From Heliopora coerulea (Eukaryota > Cnidaria > Anthozoa > Scleralcyonacea > Helioporidae), in the NCBI GenBank assembly GCA_030142905.1, contig JASJOG010000138.1, positions 326,501 to 390,500 on the forward strand: a stretch of 64,000 bases of DNA, written 5' to 3'. Made by a program: the position numbers and the translations under genes. Shown here piece by piece: positions 11,771-24,837 of this stretch. How positions within the stretch are numbered: the first letter of the stretch is position 1; each line of letters opens with the position of its first letter. The notes beneath the pieces were generated by a model. The model saw nothing but the letters and a program-made list of their open reading frames with translations, was not told where the DNA came from and did no database searches.

Positions 11771-14568
11771 GTGTGGCTTGTTCATACGGGATAGTTTGGG
11801 TAGTGATGACGTCAGAGGACCGGCTGCACGAAAGAATTCATGTAGTCGTAAAATAAGGACAGTCTATGTGGAAGAATCCGTGTAATCACAAAATAGGGAC
11901 TGGTTCCATGGATGAATTCATGTAATTACGAAGTAGGTTGGCTGCATGGAAGAATTGCAACCGACGTTGGAAGTTTTGTCATGTAATGACAAAAAGATTT
12001 TAAAAAATGTTTTTGTGCGCCCGTGAAATTCTCCCATAAGACTTTTGTAGCTTGGCGGGAAGATATGTTCAACAATAAGTCAGACGTTTTTGCTGTAACG
12101 TTGTGTTTATTTGAATATAAACTCTGCTCAGTAACAACGCGGTTATAGCAAAATGTCGTTTTTGATATGTTAAAAATGCGGATGCTCACACCCTTCCAAA
12201 TCAAAAAAATTTGTCTGATTCCCCCCTGACGTGAACCCTTGTTACCTTGTGGCGGTACCGGACGTCCTAGTGTGGGAAGGGGGGCACAAACGAGGGGTAA
12301 CAGTTTCTTAAGGAGGGAAATATCCAGGAAAACATGCTAAACTTAGGGTGGTGTTTAAGAACTAATAGGATATAGGAACATTCAGTTTCCATGACTTTGG
12401 ACAAAAATAATACCTAATATCCTTTGAAACGCGTTATCCGTGTCTAAAAGCTATACAAATCTTACAGCATCGTGAGTTGGGCACAAATACCCCTGTCTCC
12501 AGCCATTTGAGCGGCCACTGCTAGCAGTGAGATGTATTAACTGTTACATCAGGAGTTACATCTTAATCCACTGAGCTCGACGAGTTTTGATGTAGCCCAG
12601 TGGATATAGAGCACTTCACAGGCGATCACACGGTTACAGGTTCATGTGGTGAGCAAGGGTTCAGAAAAACGTTTGATTGATTGGTCAACTTTATTTACTG
12701 GTAAATTATTACGCTGATAAATTAGTGACGCTCAATTTAAACTAAAAAAAACCCAAAACAAAACAAAAACAAATTCTATATGATCTTAGATTTAAACAAA
12801 AATAAAATTATATATATGTGTTACTCAATACAATGAGTATGGTAAACAAGATATGGGTGAAAGCAATCGTGAGAACATGCGTAAATTTTGGCCTCATCGA
12901 CACAATACGACTGACGTATGCATCATGTACAAATCAACGAATCTTATACAAAAAAAACAAGGAAAAATAAAAACTATATGAGACAACTGTACCGAACAGA
13001 TATCGTCCTTGAAACGCGTCAACTTCACGCTGTCACGTCCCTGCGATCAAATGACTGTTGATAACACTGTACACGGGGAGCAGCACACAACTGTCAGCGC
13101 CTTTCAACACTCCTGGTCATGAACAGGAAGTTTGTTTTTAGCCGTGTACCCGAGCGATTCTCTGTTATCTTCGTGAAAACTTTCGTGTGATTACCTCCCA
13201 AATAAACTTTATAATCTCTATTTGTCGACCTTCATCTCATTAATACTCGGAGAAAATAACTTGAATATTCCACTGACAGTCCAGGTCGAAGGATGCGTCT
13301 TTTTTTATGGGACAGTCCCAGAACCAGAATAGATGAAACCGAAATGGTGGGGTGTTCTTTTGAAACACTTCCTAAATAACCTTTCACGGAATAAATTGAG
13401 TTAGTGTCTTTACTTGTACTGGATAACCATATCGGCTAGCTAAGCTGTTTTCCCCTGGAGATCCAGTAAGGGCCATCTCTTGTAACGGATCCAGTGTAAC
13501 TACAGGAGGAAACCGGAGTGCCTGGAAAAACTCTGCGATGTTTGGAAGACTCAAACTACACATCACTCTTCTCACAGTACAGAATGTACAGCCGTGTCCT
13601 TATTGAGGTCTGTTCCTGCTAATGTTTGCATGAAATACTGTTTGGTCTATTCATCATGTTTCGCGAATGTAAGAACAAAATAACTAGAAGGTTTACCGAC
13701 AACAGACATGATCTAGTTTCTTAGTATCATAGGTTCATTGCATAGAAGAATTTTAACTTGGTTAACTGTGCTGATATTTCACACCTTTAACTGGAAAATA
13801 TAAGGGATTTTTCTGTATGCCCGTGCTGAAGTCTACATGCATTTAACCCCTTAGGACAGTCAGGACCTGAGGAATGCGTGCAAAGTAAACAGCATCGTAT
13901 TTCAGTAAGTCGCTTAAGCTTCATGTCAAATTTACACGAAAGCGACTCGTCGTTAAGTCAACAGACTTTTAGCATTCGAACTTGTATAGGCGAGAATTGC
14001 GTCCGGTTATATTTTGTGGATAGTTTTTATTCTTTTAAAAGACACAATAACATGTGAGGGGGACAGGGAAATGCGTGTTGCTTAAACTCTGAGTTTACAA
14101 ATTTGCATAATAGCAACTGCTGTACTTAGTCGTTAAGTCGACAAACTAGTGCCACCCGTTTTTGATGGGGCGAAACTTGTGTCAGGTTATATTTTTGTGG
14201 ATGATTGTTATGCGGTTATAACAAACAACACATTAAAGACGGAAAGAATTATTGAAACTCAGAGTATATACATCCGGTAGTGTGATAAGAGCTCAGTAGC
14301 CATCACCGAAACAGTAGTCAGCGATTTTGAAACGACATTCTTAACTCCAAGCAAGTCCTCTACATTTGTATCACAATTTCATTCACGCCTGAGGTTAATA
14401 TTTCTATATAGTTTATACACCAGTCTAAATAATAATCACACTTCGAAGAAGTGCGATCGCGTAAATACCTGTCCTATAATTCACACCACATTTTGTTGCG
14501 TAACTCGACATAATAGAGTAATAAGTGTATACCCAGTCACGTCAACATACCATGACTTAAACTATGTG
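11771..14568. other. Intergenic stretch
   Basis: No ORF with recognisable motifs or splice context. A weak tRNA-like stretch at about 12593-12662 (AGCCCAGTGGATATAGAGC then GGTTACAGGTTCA) may be a decayed SINE. Nothing else could be supported. Confidence 0.4.
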
Positions 14569-15177
14569 TCACACCAAGTTTAATTGCATCATTATCTGTA
14601 CAATTTCATCTCCAGCCGGCCGTAGATGTATTGGCAAAGAGGTCCTGAACGCTCGTATTAAATCATTTGTGTTTCTTTTCTTTGAATTAATCTCCTTGAC
14701 CATATCCGCTGGTGGTTTTATCATCAGATAAGATTGTTTCGCGGAGGTCAACACTTGTTCGTGGACAACAGTCCATTTGATTTCTTCTCGAAGTTCGTCC
14801 CATTTAGCACGTGCTAACATCATATCATCTTGCTCATCCTTCGTTGAGCAGTTTGCAATATAACTTTCCATTTCTTCCACAGTACGGGGGAAGATATGTG
14901 GTCTAATGTCCGTAGGTGGAAGAACTTTCCTGAAGATATAACCCTCCAAGTCGAACGCAGCCTTCCCTGCCATCAAGGCAAATTTCTGTTCAATTGCCCA
15001 TGCTTTAGCATTGTGCCATGTTTTCTCACCGGTGAACGAAGTCTTACAATTTGAGCACGTGGTCAGGCTCATCTCATTTCCAATATATTCATCACCGTTG
15101 ATGAAATTTCCTGTCCCATTCTTGTCCACGTGGTCCGTGTCTTCTTCTGCAGTTGACTCCGAACTGCTGTCACTCAT
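14569..15177 (-). CDS. Intronless ORF, hypothetical 202-residue protein
   Basis: A single open frame from ATG at 15177 to a stop at 14569. The N-terminus is acidic and Ser-rich (MSDSSSESTAEEDTD), followed by one CSNC pair in TTCSNCKTSF and then a mostly helical-looking, charged region (EEMESYIANCSTKDEQDDMM, LREEIKWTVV). There is no signal peptide, transmembrane segment or low complexity. Composition and length make a chance frame in AT-rich DNA unlikely, and no family was recognised. One CxxC pair is not enough for a zinc site unless it dimerises. It could be an intronless lineage-specific gene, a retrogene, or a domesticated transposon fragment. No promoter or poly(A) signal was assigned. 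Confidence 0.55.
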   Translation of the reverse strand: MSDSSSESTAEEDTDHVDKNGTGNFINGDEYIGNEMSLTTCSNCKTSFTGEKTWHNAKAWAIEQKFALMAGKAAFDLEGYIFRKVLPPTDIRPHIFPRTVEEMESYIANCSTKDEQDDMMLARAKWDELREEIKWTVVHEQVLTSAKQSYLMIKPPADMVKEINSKKRNTNDLIRAFRTSLPIHLRPAGDEIVQIMMQLNLV

Positions 15178-16364
15178 ACTGAAAGTTTCAACTTGTTTTC
15201 CTCGCTTGTTTATACTTCCGATTTCTGCTTTTGGTCAGTCTGGGTTCGACGTACTTCTGCCGGTGTCAATAATTATAACGTCATATATTCATGACGTGTC
15301 AAACTGTGGTATTCTGTCAAGGTCACTTGCGAGATAATTAAATGCGTGGAATACTCCTTTGAGTGGCTGCAATTTTCCTCTGATATTCGATATTTACAAT
15401 CACACAAACCTTATCCTCAAACTGAACCAGGAGAGAGATTCAATACGGTGCAAACTTGGTTTTAGTTGGTCTTTTTTATGATAACGTCATTCCTGGGAGT
15501 TACAACACCCCGGGAACAGGGATTCGTATTTTTTTTACATGTGTTTTCTTTTTGAATTTGAGGAAGTGGTCATGGGATTCATGAAGATACGCACGTATTT
15601 TTACTGGTTACAGAATTCCGCTCTGCATGAGCTGGAAGAGGAAAAAGGAACGCCGATCTTCAACTCTTTGGCCAAAACACACCCACGCTCCAAAGAAAAG
15701 CATCTTACCTGAAGTTACTTCGTAAAAAAACCCAACTTATTTCAATTGAGTTGTCTTTTATTCATGAGGTGTAAAATATGGTACGAAAGAGTGTTGGTAA
15801 ATCATTTCGCTAGCTATGGTTACGTTCATTTATTAGTAATCTCGCCCAGAAATATTCCAACATTAAGCTTCTAATCTCGCTCAGCTGAGATGACAAATTT
15901 CATCTTGTTGAAATGACTAATTGATGAATTTCTTTCCATAAAAAAGAACATAGTTCTGTTGGAATCAGTTATGTGTTTATTTACATAATGATCACAGTCC
16001 CGAAGTTTCTGCTCTTTTGCCGTTTTTTTTTCGATCTCGTTTCAACCTTAAATTGCGCTCAAAACCAAATTACGTTTTCTTTGGCTTATGTGTCAGAATT
16101 GTGTGTGGTAGAGAAGGGGCGTTATACTGGATCAGTGACACTAAGGGATCGGATAGGGGAAGAAGGCTGGGACCCAATTCTAATGTTCCAAACCAAGAAA
16201 TTTATTGACGTTAACAATTATTTAGTACGTCAATTTAGAAGTAATAAAGAGTTAATTATTAACGTGAGCCGAAGAAGGATAGCACGACCTTCAAGGAAGC
16301 TGTGCTGGAATTGGTGAATTCCTAAAGCGGTCTCAAAAACTAGTGTCATTGCAGTGCACCGAAA
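15178..16364. other. Intergenic stretch between the ORF at 14569-15177 and the CIMIP2-like gene
   Basis: The two genes diverge here, with about 1.19 kb between start codons. Open frames around 15973-16317 have no conserved features and are treated as chance. It may hold the promoter and 5'UTR of the CIMIP2-like gene, but no element was identified. Confidence 0.4.
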
Positions 16365-19139
16365 ATGAGTGTCAAAAAGTCTTCGTTGATAACTCCAGAT
16401 CCTTATCACATTCCTGGGTAAGCGTATCTTAATCTTCTCTTCGCACAATTAGCTTCGCCGAAATTAAACCATAATGACTGTAATTCTTCCTGCTAGCCTA
16501 ATGACTTCTCAATCGGTGAACAATTGTAAGTCTTTTATTCAGTGCATCACCGGTTTACATTGGTGATCCCGTTCTATTCCTTCACTAGTTACATTGGTTA
16601 CTGCCCGCAGTTCAAATACCAAATTGGTGAAACGTTTGGTCGAACAACTTCACAACTTCTCACAGACTCTCGTATCGCCAGCTCTGGACATCCTGTTCTC
16701 ACAGAAATAAACCCTGAGCTTCCTCCTCTCCGGGACAACAGGAGAGAACTGATATTGAAAAGAGCTTATAAACTTGGAGATAAAAAGTTATTTGAGAAAA
16801 TGGTGCCTGGTTACACAGGTAAGGGTTAAGAGTTGCTTTTAACTTCTGATGGTGATTGTGGAGGAATAGTTTGGTTTTAGCTATCGTGACGGAAGTTGGA
16901 AGTCTCCAGTAATAGTTCACAGTGCATTGTTTCGGAGGAAAAACATATTGGCGTTTCACTGAATGGAAGTGAAAGCCTTAAAAAATGCGCTTTTTATTCC
17001 ACATTTCTATTAGGTTTAATGAATTGTTTATCAATTTGCGTCCAGTGCTACCCAGACAACGAAATGATAGGGGTAATATAGGGTAACGTGGATACTAGAG
17101 GTCATAAGTACGTTGCTTCGGAAGGAAATTCAGAAATTAGAAATCACATTTGAAATCTCCCAAGTACATTATTGTAAGATTTCAAGGCACATTTTTTTCT
17201 CCTGGCTGTTTGTTAGAATAGGTAAGTATGTGCTGCATTGGGATAGAGAAGTCGAGGTTTTATTATTTGTTGATATCAGTACCTTAATATTTCTAAATTC
17301 AGCTCTGGTGTACACTTTTTTACTGTGCTGTATTCACCCAGCTGTCGACAGTCAAGATTCTTTTTAATGTTTTACATTTTTATCGCGTGTTACAAGAAAA
17401 TCTTAACTTCTGTACTCAAGTGGAGGCTTGAGAAATATGCTCGAATTCAAAGAACTGTGCTTGACATAATTTTTCAGGATTCATTCCAAAAGGAGAACAT
17501 TACTTTGGAAGACCATATGCACAAACAAGCCTTAGCGCTGTGGCAGACTTCGAAACTGATCAAGAATTGAGCAGGAAACGTTCACGAGACTTGCAGATTA
17601 TCAGAGCCCTACAATCAGGCAAAGCTGTTCATTCAGAAGAAATCAATACCAATACTGTCAATCTCAGTCAATACCATACACCTTTGAAACAAACTCGACC
17701 TCACCCAGAAGTATATTACTCCAAAAATGCCCCACAACACTCTCTGTCTCCCCTTACAATGGACAATGAAAATCCCAAGAAATTCTTCATGTCAGGCTAC
17801 ACCGGATTTGTACCAAGAGCTCGAGGATACATGGGAGTTGGTTATCCTAAAGTGACCAATAAAGGATTGTGTGATTTTACTGATGAATGTGAAAGGATTA
17901 AAGACTTTAAAGAGAGGCCTGTTCAAGTTCAACGGGAGATTCTGGCAAAATTGGAGAGTAAACCACTTTACATTAAAGATGTTGGAATGGTGCCTCATTA
18001 TACAGGTCATGTGCCAGGTAAGATCATCAACTATTTGTTGTTTGAATAAACATACTGCAATATATATGTTGGAAATGATAGGTGAACAGTCATTCATCTA
18101 TCATTCATTCAGTAAATGTACTGTTTTATAAATTCCTGAGTGATTAACTGGAAATTTCATTGGGTATCCTACCGTTAATTTACTGTTTTTTAATATGAAT
18201 TTTTCATTTTTATGTCATCAGTCCATCAATTTCACCAGCTACAGTATCATACTATTTTCTATGTATGATAGTAGAAATAATGACATCACCTTGGCCAGAT
18301 GGACATTTTCAAAAGAGTAGTAATCACCAGTCCATACCGATTTTGACATAATGTCTGAATTAAAAATTAACAAAATGGCTAATTTATTTGAAAGCAATCT
18401 GACAACTTGTCTTTTTTTCTATGAGCAATAGTCAATTCTTGCTTCATCCTCATTGACTGCCTGCTCATAGAAAGCACAGGCACAATGACTGATACTGTTA
18501 AAATTATAGTTAAGAAAGTGATAAACCAATGAAAGATGTTGTATTATGATAACAAATGGGTTACTAAAGTGTCTTTGACAAGTTGGAAACTAAAAATGGA
18601 GTTACCTGCTGCAGTATTTTACTGCCTAATCTTTTTCTTTTCCTTACATTTTTCAACAATGGTTTCTAATTAATTTTTTGTGCAGTACAATATAATACAT
18701 ATATTGCAAAATTGAGAATTTTCCTCAACTTCAATTTTAGCTAAGTTATTGAAATGATACCCCGTAATGCAAGAAATTTTACTGTAGAGTTACACCATTT
18801 CAAAACCGTAATTATTATGAGTCAAGGTTGTCTGCCATTGGCAGATTTGTCAGTCTCAACTTTGGCATCTTACATTATGACTTCTGTTTTTAATAGTCAT
18901 CACTGCATGTTACCTAACAAAGTTTTACCATTGTATTAACTCTTTAATCCAGCCAAGACATCTGTGTCTTATTGGTAAAATAATTTGGCATTAGCTAGAA
19001 TAAAATCAGGTTTGTGGGGGGTAATATTTTGGCTTTGTATTAACATTCTAATTGTTATTTCTCATTAGGTGAAAAGTTTAGATATGGAATGACATTTGGT
19101 CATAGCACCAAGAATGCTCAACCCATTAAAACATTTTGA
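16365..19139 (+). CDS. CIMIP2: CIMIP2/FAM166-family ciliary microtubule inner protein
   Basis: Four exons: 16365-16417, 16589-16818, 17478-18017 and 19069-19139. Phases match (2, 1, 1) and give 297 residues, close to family length. The start ATG opens MSVKKSSLITPDPYHIPGY. The protein carries four spaced copies of the family's short motif: PGYIGYCPQF, PGYTGFIPKG, SGYTGFVPRAR and HYTGHVPG, ending FRYGMTFGHSTKNA before the stop. Known family role: proteins bound inside doublet microtubules of motile cilia and sperm flagella. An AATAAA at 19182-19187 lies 43 bp after the stop. The gene is tail-to-tail with GNL1. The family assignment is firm; the exact paralogue (CIMIP2A, B or C) cannot be decided here. 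Confidence 0.9.
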
Positions 19140-19869
19140 AGTACACTTTATTGTAAGATTTAATTATGAGGATTGGGATATAATAAAATAAACTCAGATA
19201 AAAATTTTATATTGATCCCTAATCAATCTGACTCTGGAGAATGACAAACAGTTGACTTACTAATTAGCAAACTTCAAGTCCACTGGAAACATTTATTTAG
19301 TTAACTTTTTAACTTTTTGCTGGTTCATTATTAATTTTCATTATACTGGTAAAGGTCTTTTTAGGTATTAGATTTCACATACATTATCAATTGTCGTATT
19401 AATATATGTCAAACGAATGTCTGCTTGTGCAGATGTTAATATTGATGTTCATGATTGAACCAATACGCCTTAATACAAACAATATACAATGATATATAAA
19501 TAACTGTGTTACTTAATCCCTTATACTTTGGAACCAAATGAAATATTTTTGCTGGCTTTAAATGTCTATTTATTCCTTTTTCAAAAACACAACTAGTCTT
19601 TCTAAACTCAAATGTACTGTCAAGCATTCTTAACAAGTCTAAGAAATTAATTTAACTGATCAACATAGCACAAGTTTTTTCATATTTGTCATTCAAGAAA
19701 AACTGACATCAAAAGACTGTGGGATTTTGGAACAGCTTCCAAAATACTAACACATCAATACATTTTAAATTGTCCTTGAACAATGCCCAAAGTTCTACTT
19801 GTGATATAATTCTTAATAATTATGGAGTTCATTTTGTATGTTTTGGTATTATGAAGAATAATACTTCAT
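19140..19869. other. Convergent intergenic/3'UTR interval
   Basis: 730 bp between the CIMIP2-like stop and the GNL1 stop. The plus strand has AATAAA at 19182. On the minus strand an AATAAA complement (TTTATT) near 19567 could end GNL1. Nothing coding was seen. Confidence 0.5.
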
Positions 19870-22800
19870 TTAATCTTCTTGGGAGAGTAGTGAGAATGCA
19901 TTGCTAATTTGCACTTCTTTGCTGTCACTAGACTCATCATTATTGTTTTGGTCAGATGAGGAACTATGTTCAACAGCTTCCTGTTCTAATTTCCACTGTT
20001 TTAAATCACTGAACTGCTGTTGGAGTTTTGCAATTTCTTTTGTGTCCATATGCTCTCTCCACATTTCTGAAAAAAAAATGAAAAATATGATTTTTTTTAA
20101 ACTTTTTTCATCAATCCTCAAAGATTCAAACATCAAGGAGCACTGCAGTCTTGTTAGTGTACTGTACACAGTAACAAAAGCAGCTCATTAAAAATCTTTT
20201 ATTTATACACACCAAACTGGTATGGCATCAAATGGAGACAGTCAATTTGTAAATATTGCTTTATTAAGACTTCATACCAGACTAATTGTTTACTCTTCAT
20301 AATACAAGGTCAAACATCATTGATCTTCAAAAGCTATTCAGGAAATCTGTTCTTGTTGGTAGAAAAAACAATGCCATTTTTGTGACTTTTTGTTTTACTT
20401 ACCTCAAAACAGCACTGCAATTGTGAATTATTTATGAAATATATTTCAACTGCATGTTAATTGTAGTGATGCAAATATAGTTTATCTTCAGTTGGTGTTG
20501 AACCTATAACATGCAGACATCTTCCCTTGCTTCATAAAAATGGTTACCTGCTGGTCTAAGCTAGGACAGAAGTCCAAAGGGCTACAGCACCACTGGGGTG
20601 AAAGGTACTGTTTGAAGTTGCCTTGTGTGCTCTCAAGCTTGATTTGCCAGATTTTGTATTTGGGATAACACCCATGTTAGATCACAATTGATCAAGATCT
20701 GGTAATTCTTTGAGAGTCTGATCAGCATAGATTACATACTGAGCAACAGCTATGGAATTACACTTGTGACAGCATTATGTTAACTGTAAGCTGCAATATA
20801 CATGTAACTGGTAGTCATTAAATGATACATAATATATTACTTTATAGAAGTGCATGCCTTTTCAGTTTTAGGTTATAGTGTTTATTTAAATAATCTTTGA
20901 ATGTATGAAAAAATGTCATTACCATAGCATCCATGACATTTTTTCTTTGAACCAACCACCAGCCATATTAATCACAGAAGTACAACCATGCAGTTTGCTG
21001 TATAATGAATGATGTTAAGAGATTACTTACTAAAGCTGTAGTTTGCAGTCGTTCTAAGCACTCAGTTAAACATACAGTACCTTGCTTTGATGTAAATCCA
21101 GGTGGATAGAGACAAATGACAATTTTTCCTTCTGTTGCTAACCTTAACAAGCTGTTAGCTAAAATTTTGGTCAAAAAAAGATTGTAATGATGATTTAGTG
21201 ATAATAATGATGGTGTATACTATATCATTTAACTACATATATAACATTGTATGAAGAGGTTGAATAATTTTCTAAGACAAAGGCGCATGTATCAAACATT
21301 CAATAATAAAATCAATGCAATTAATTTTAATTTATTTGTCAATGTATCAAAACAAATTACATGTATGACTAAAAATGTCAAAAAAACATACAAAGATGAT
21401 AGTATATACTACAGCTAATAAGTAAAGGTTAAAATTTTAAATTCCTTAAAAACCAAAAAAGTTAGTCAATTTATTCAGTACAGTAGCTTTCAAATTTTTG
21501 TGTAATTGAAAGTCTAATATTGGTTGCAAAATATTAGAAGTGCATGCTCTATATGTGCTTATCTATACTTAGTGATCATGATATTGATATAATTACATTT
21601 CTAGTCAACCTGCCAAAGGTTTTTTACCTGCTCGATATGTGTCTGGCCTGCCAGCTTTTGCTGTGTAGTATCCTCTTTGCTCAGCCCAAGCTATGAAAAA
21701 GAACAGCCTTTCCAAATGTTTGCAACTGAACTGGGCCAAGTATCAAAATTCTGATATATCAAATATCAATCACATAATTACGAACATGTCATTACCATCA
21801 CAAATATCCCATGCTGACCACTCTAATTCATCTTCACAGATGCTGCTGTCCTCACTTTGAGCAACCTTAGGGTGTTTGAGACTCAATAATTTTTCCAGTG
21901 GGGTGCATGATGCCAAGTACCCCACAACTGAGTATGGTTCTCTGACCTGTGCAATGGGGTAGGTGCCAGACAAAATCTAGAAAAACAGAAATTCTTTTCA
22001 ATTGGTTTCTCTGATTTTATGGATAGGACTGAGGTCAATGCATGTCTCTATATCAGTCAGTGTGACTGTTTTCTCTTATACTATTAGAGCACTTGTGGGA
22101 ACACCAGCTGTGCATTCATGTTGTTGGAAATTGATTGGAGCTAATAGAAACCAACCTATTCCTCCCTGAGATGGACTTTTTGATTTCAATATGATCAATA
22201 TGCAATGATTCAAATTCCCCCCTGTGCCTGGTTGTACAAGACTTTTTGGTCCAAGAGAACAACATGAAAATGATAAAAATTTCATATGTAACTGGGATAA
22301 GTGTTCCTCTCTTTTGGCCTTTATAACAAAATGGTTAGTGGAGTGTTCTGCCAACTGAGCCATAAAGACTGTTGCTGAGAGCATGGTCACAAGTTCTATA
22401 TACAAGATACATGTATAACTATTATTATGAACCTTTATCACTACCATTATCATTCAGTACACTGTATTGGTACATAAGGTTTTTCAAAGGAAATCCCATT
22501 TTTAAGTAGTTTGAGCACAGCATCATGCATGTACCTCAATCACAGATATATAGGTAGTTTTTTAAATCAATACCTGGACTTTCCTGTTCACAAGTGAAGG
22601 GAAAACAAGACCAGGGCAGTCACAAAGCCTTACTGACGGAGTAAGGAATATTGTCTGAAAGTGTTTTGTATGTCCTGGTGTCCTTGAGCAGCTAACAACC
22701 TATGGAAAGTTTAGAAAAACAGTGAGAAAAATGGATAAAACATTTAACTACTTGACTTCTATGAAATTAACCTTGTATAATTATTATTCTGACTACTTCA

Positions 22801-23175
22801 AAATGATTTTATGTATCTAAGGGACAAGCTAAAATTATGAATACAAATAACTGAAAAAATGCATTTCTTCAATCAGGGACAAAAATTGTCTGAAATCCTG
22901 GAAGGGAAGAGTTTAACCATTTGACAAGGAAGTATACCTTGGAGAGTAGGCCTAGACTATAGATTTTAAAGAGATTTTCATTGAAAACTATTTTTTCAAA
23001 ATGACAGGTGAAGCAAATTTTCATACATTATAATTCTAATGTCAAGAAAGCCAACAATCTTTGAAGTATTGGTGAAGTTTATTCATTTTTCCTCGCACCT
23101 TTTTTCCAATGAGACCATTGAGCAAAGAAGACTTTCCCACGTTGGGATGACCTGCAGAAAAAAAAAAGCCATGCC

Positions 23176-23223
<48 letters not shown>

Positions 23224-24796
23224 GCTTCAGTGTATCACAAGTGTGGAACATTTGAGTTTATATATAATGTAGGCTTCTCCATCCTGCTCATCAGCACTGC
23301 ACGGATGAGGCCCAATAGGCCAAAACAGTTCTGTCTGCAGTTATATATATATATATATATATAATAGCAAGACAAGGTAAACTTGGGTTACTTCATAAAA
23401 ATTTACTACAAATTTGTTTCGTATGGCAAGCTGGGCTTGCCACACTCGTCAGGTAGTGATCGCATGTGATGTAGTTGCCTAGGAGACTTGATAGTGCCTA
23501 TTGAGATTACGTCATACAATAAAGAGGTGAATTAATAAATATTACAGAGCAAGTGCTTTTTCCTATGCCTACAAGTTGTGATTAGTTCGTTTCTGGAATT
23601 TAATGAGCTTAGCTCAGGATGGCAGATGATAAGAAATTTTTCATGCAAACATAAATTACATTTTTTTGTGCTGCTGGAATATGCTTTACACCGTCTGATA
23701 ATTTGCCACTTCAACGAAAATTTGATGTTATTGTCCCTTAACTTCCAAATGTATTTGCTCAGGGCCGTGCTATTTCTCTGAGTCGGGTTTCTAAAGGAGC
23801 TCGTGTGATTGTTATATCGGGACTTGAAGGTGCCTTCAGTGATACCGATGTAGGTCTCAACTTTGTTGTTGTCTTCTCTCTTTACCGTTGCTTGGTATAC
23901 AACTCCGTCTGTTAAGCACTTTCCGGTTAGCGGGCAGGATTCTTTATGGCGGCAGTTACAACTTGGAGAGTCGGGTGGATTGGGTTGAGTCTGGGCTTCT
24001 TTGCTGAGTATGTGTTTGTTGTGGGATGCGATGATGTTTGTGACGTTTGGCACAAACATCATCGCATCCCACAACAAACACATACTCAGCAAAGAAGCCC
24101 AGACTCAACCCAATCCACCCGACTCTCCAAGTTGTAACTGCCGCCATAAAGAATCCTGCCCGCTAACCGGAAAGTGCTTAACAGACGGAGTTGTATACCA
24201 AGCAACGGTAAAGAGAGAAGACAACAACAAAGTTGAGACCTACATCGGTATCACTGAAGGCACCTTCAAGTCCCGATATAACAATCACACGAGCTCCTTT
24301 AGAAACCCGACTCAGAGAAATAGCACGGCCCTGAGCAAATACATTTGGAAGTTAAGGGACAATAACATCAAATTTTCGTTGAAGTGGCAAATTATCAGAC
24401 GGTGTAAAGCATATTCCAGCAGCACAAAAAAATGTAATTTATGTTTGCATGAAAAATTTCTTATCATCTGCCATCCTGAGCTAAGCTCATTAAATTCCAG
24501 AAACGAACTAATCACAACTTGTAGGCATAGGAAAAAGCACTTGCTCTGTAATATTTATTAATTCACCTCTTTATTGTATGACGTAATCTCAATAGGCACT
24601 ATCAAGTCTCCTAGGCAACTACATCACATGCGATCACTACCTGACGAGTGTGGCAAGCCCAGCTTGCCATACGAAACAAATTTGTAGTAAATTTTTATGA
24701 AGTAACCCAAGTTTACCTTGTCTTGCTATTGTATTCGCTCTACTTTGGTATTGAGCACTCTCTTCGTACGATCTTTAATAAAATCTCACTTATCTA

Positions 24797-24837
<41 letters not shown>

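Larger units (their letters stand above)
23363..24730. mobile_element. Penelope-like element fragments (GIY-YIG) as a 680-bp-arm palindrome
   Basis: Arms 23363-24042 (-) and 24051-24730 (+) are inverted copies of equal length with an 8-nt loop. Each arm encodes the same peptide, diverging only over the few residues at the loop. Visible features are C-rich CNCRHKESCPLTGKCLTDGV, then VYQATVKREDN and TYIGITEGTFKSRYNNH, the GIY-YIG nuclease signature, ending CRHRKKHLLCNIY. This is the C-terminal endonuclease part of Penelope-like retroelements; the reverse transcriptase is missing. Each arm has a hammerhead-ribozyme-like segment in its 3' region. The right copy runs on to about 24800 with AATAAAATCTCACTT before a (TA)n tract, and the left copy abuts another (TA)n. 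Inside GNL1 intron 10. Confidence 0.85.

Noticed and set aside
12593..12662. tRNA-like sequence AGCCCAGTGGATATAGAGC with GGTTACAGGTTCA
   Set aside because: Too degenerate to fold; noted only as a possible SINE relic.
15973..16317. 114-residue ORF before the CIMIP2-like gene
   Set aside because: No recognisable composition; ends just upstream of the real start and has no acceptor or donor linking it.
22310..22400. tRNA-like sequence on the minus strand (GGCTCAGTTGGCAGAACAC)
   Set aside because: A-box-like only; no B box at the right distance and no full cloverleaf. At most a decayed SINE.
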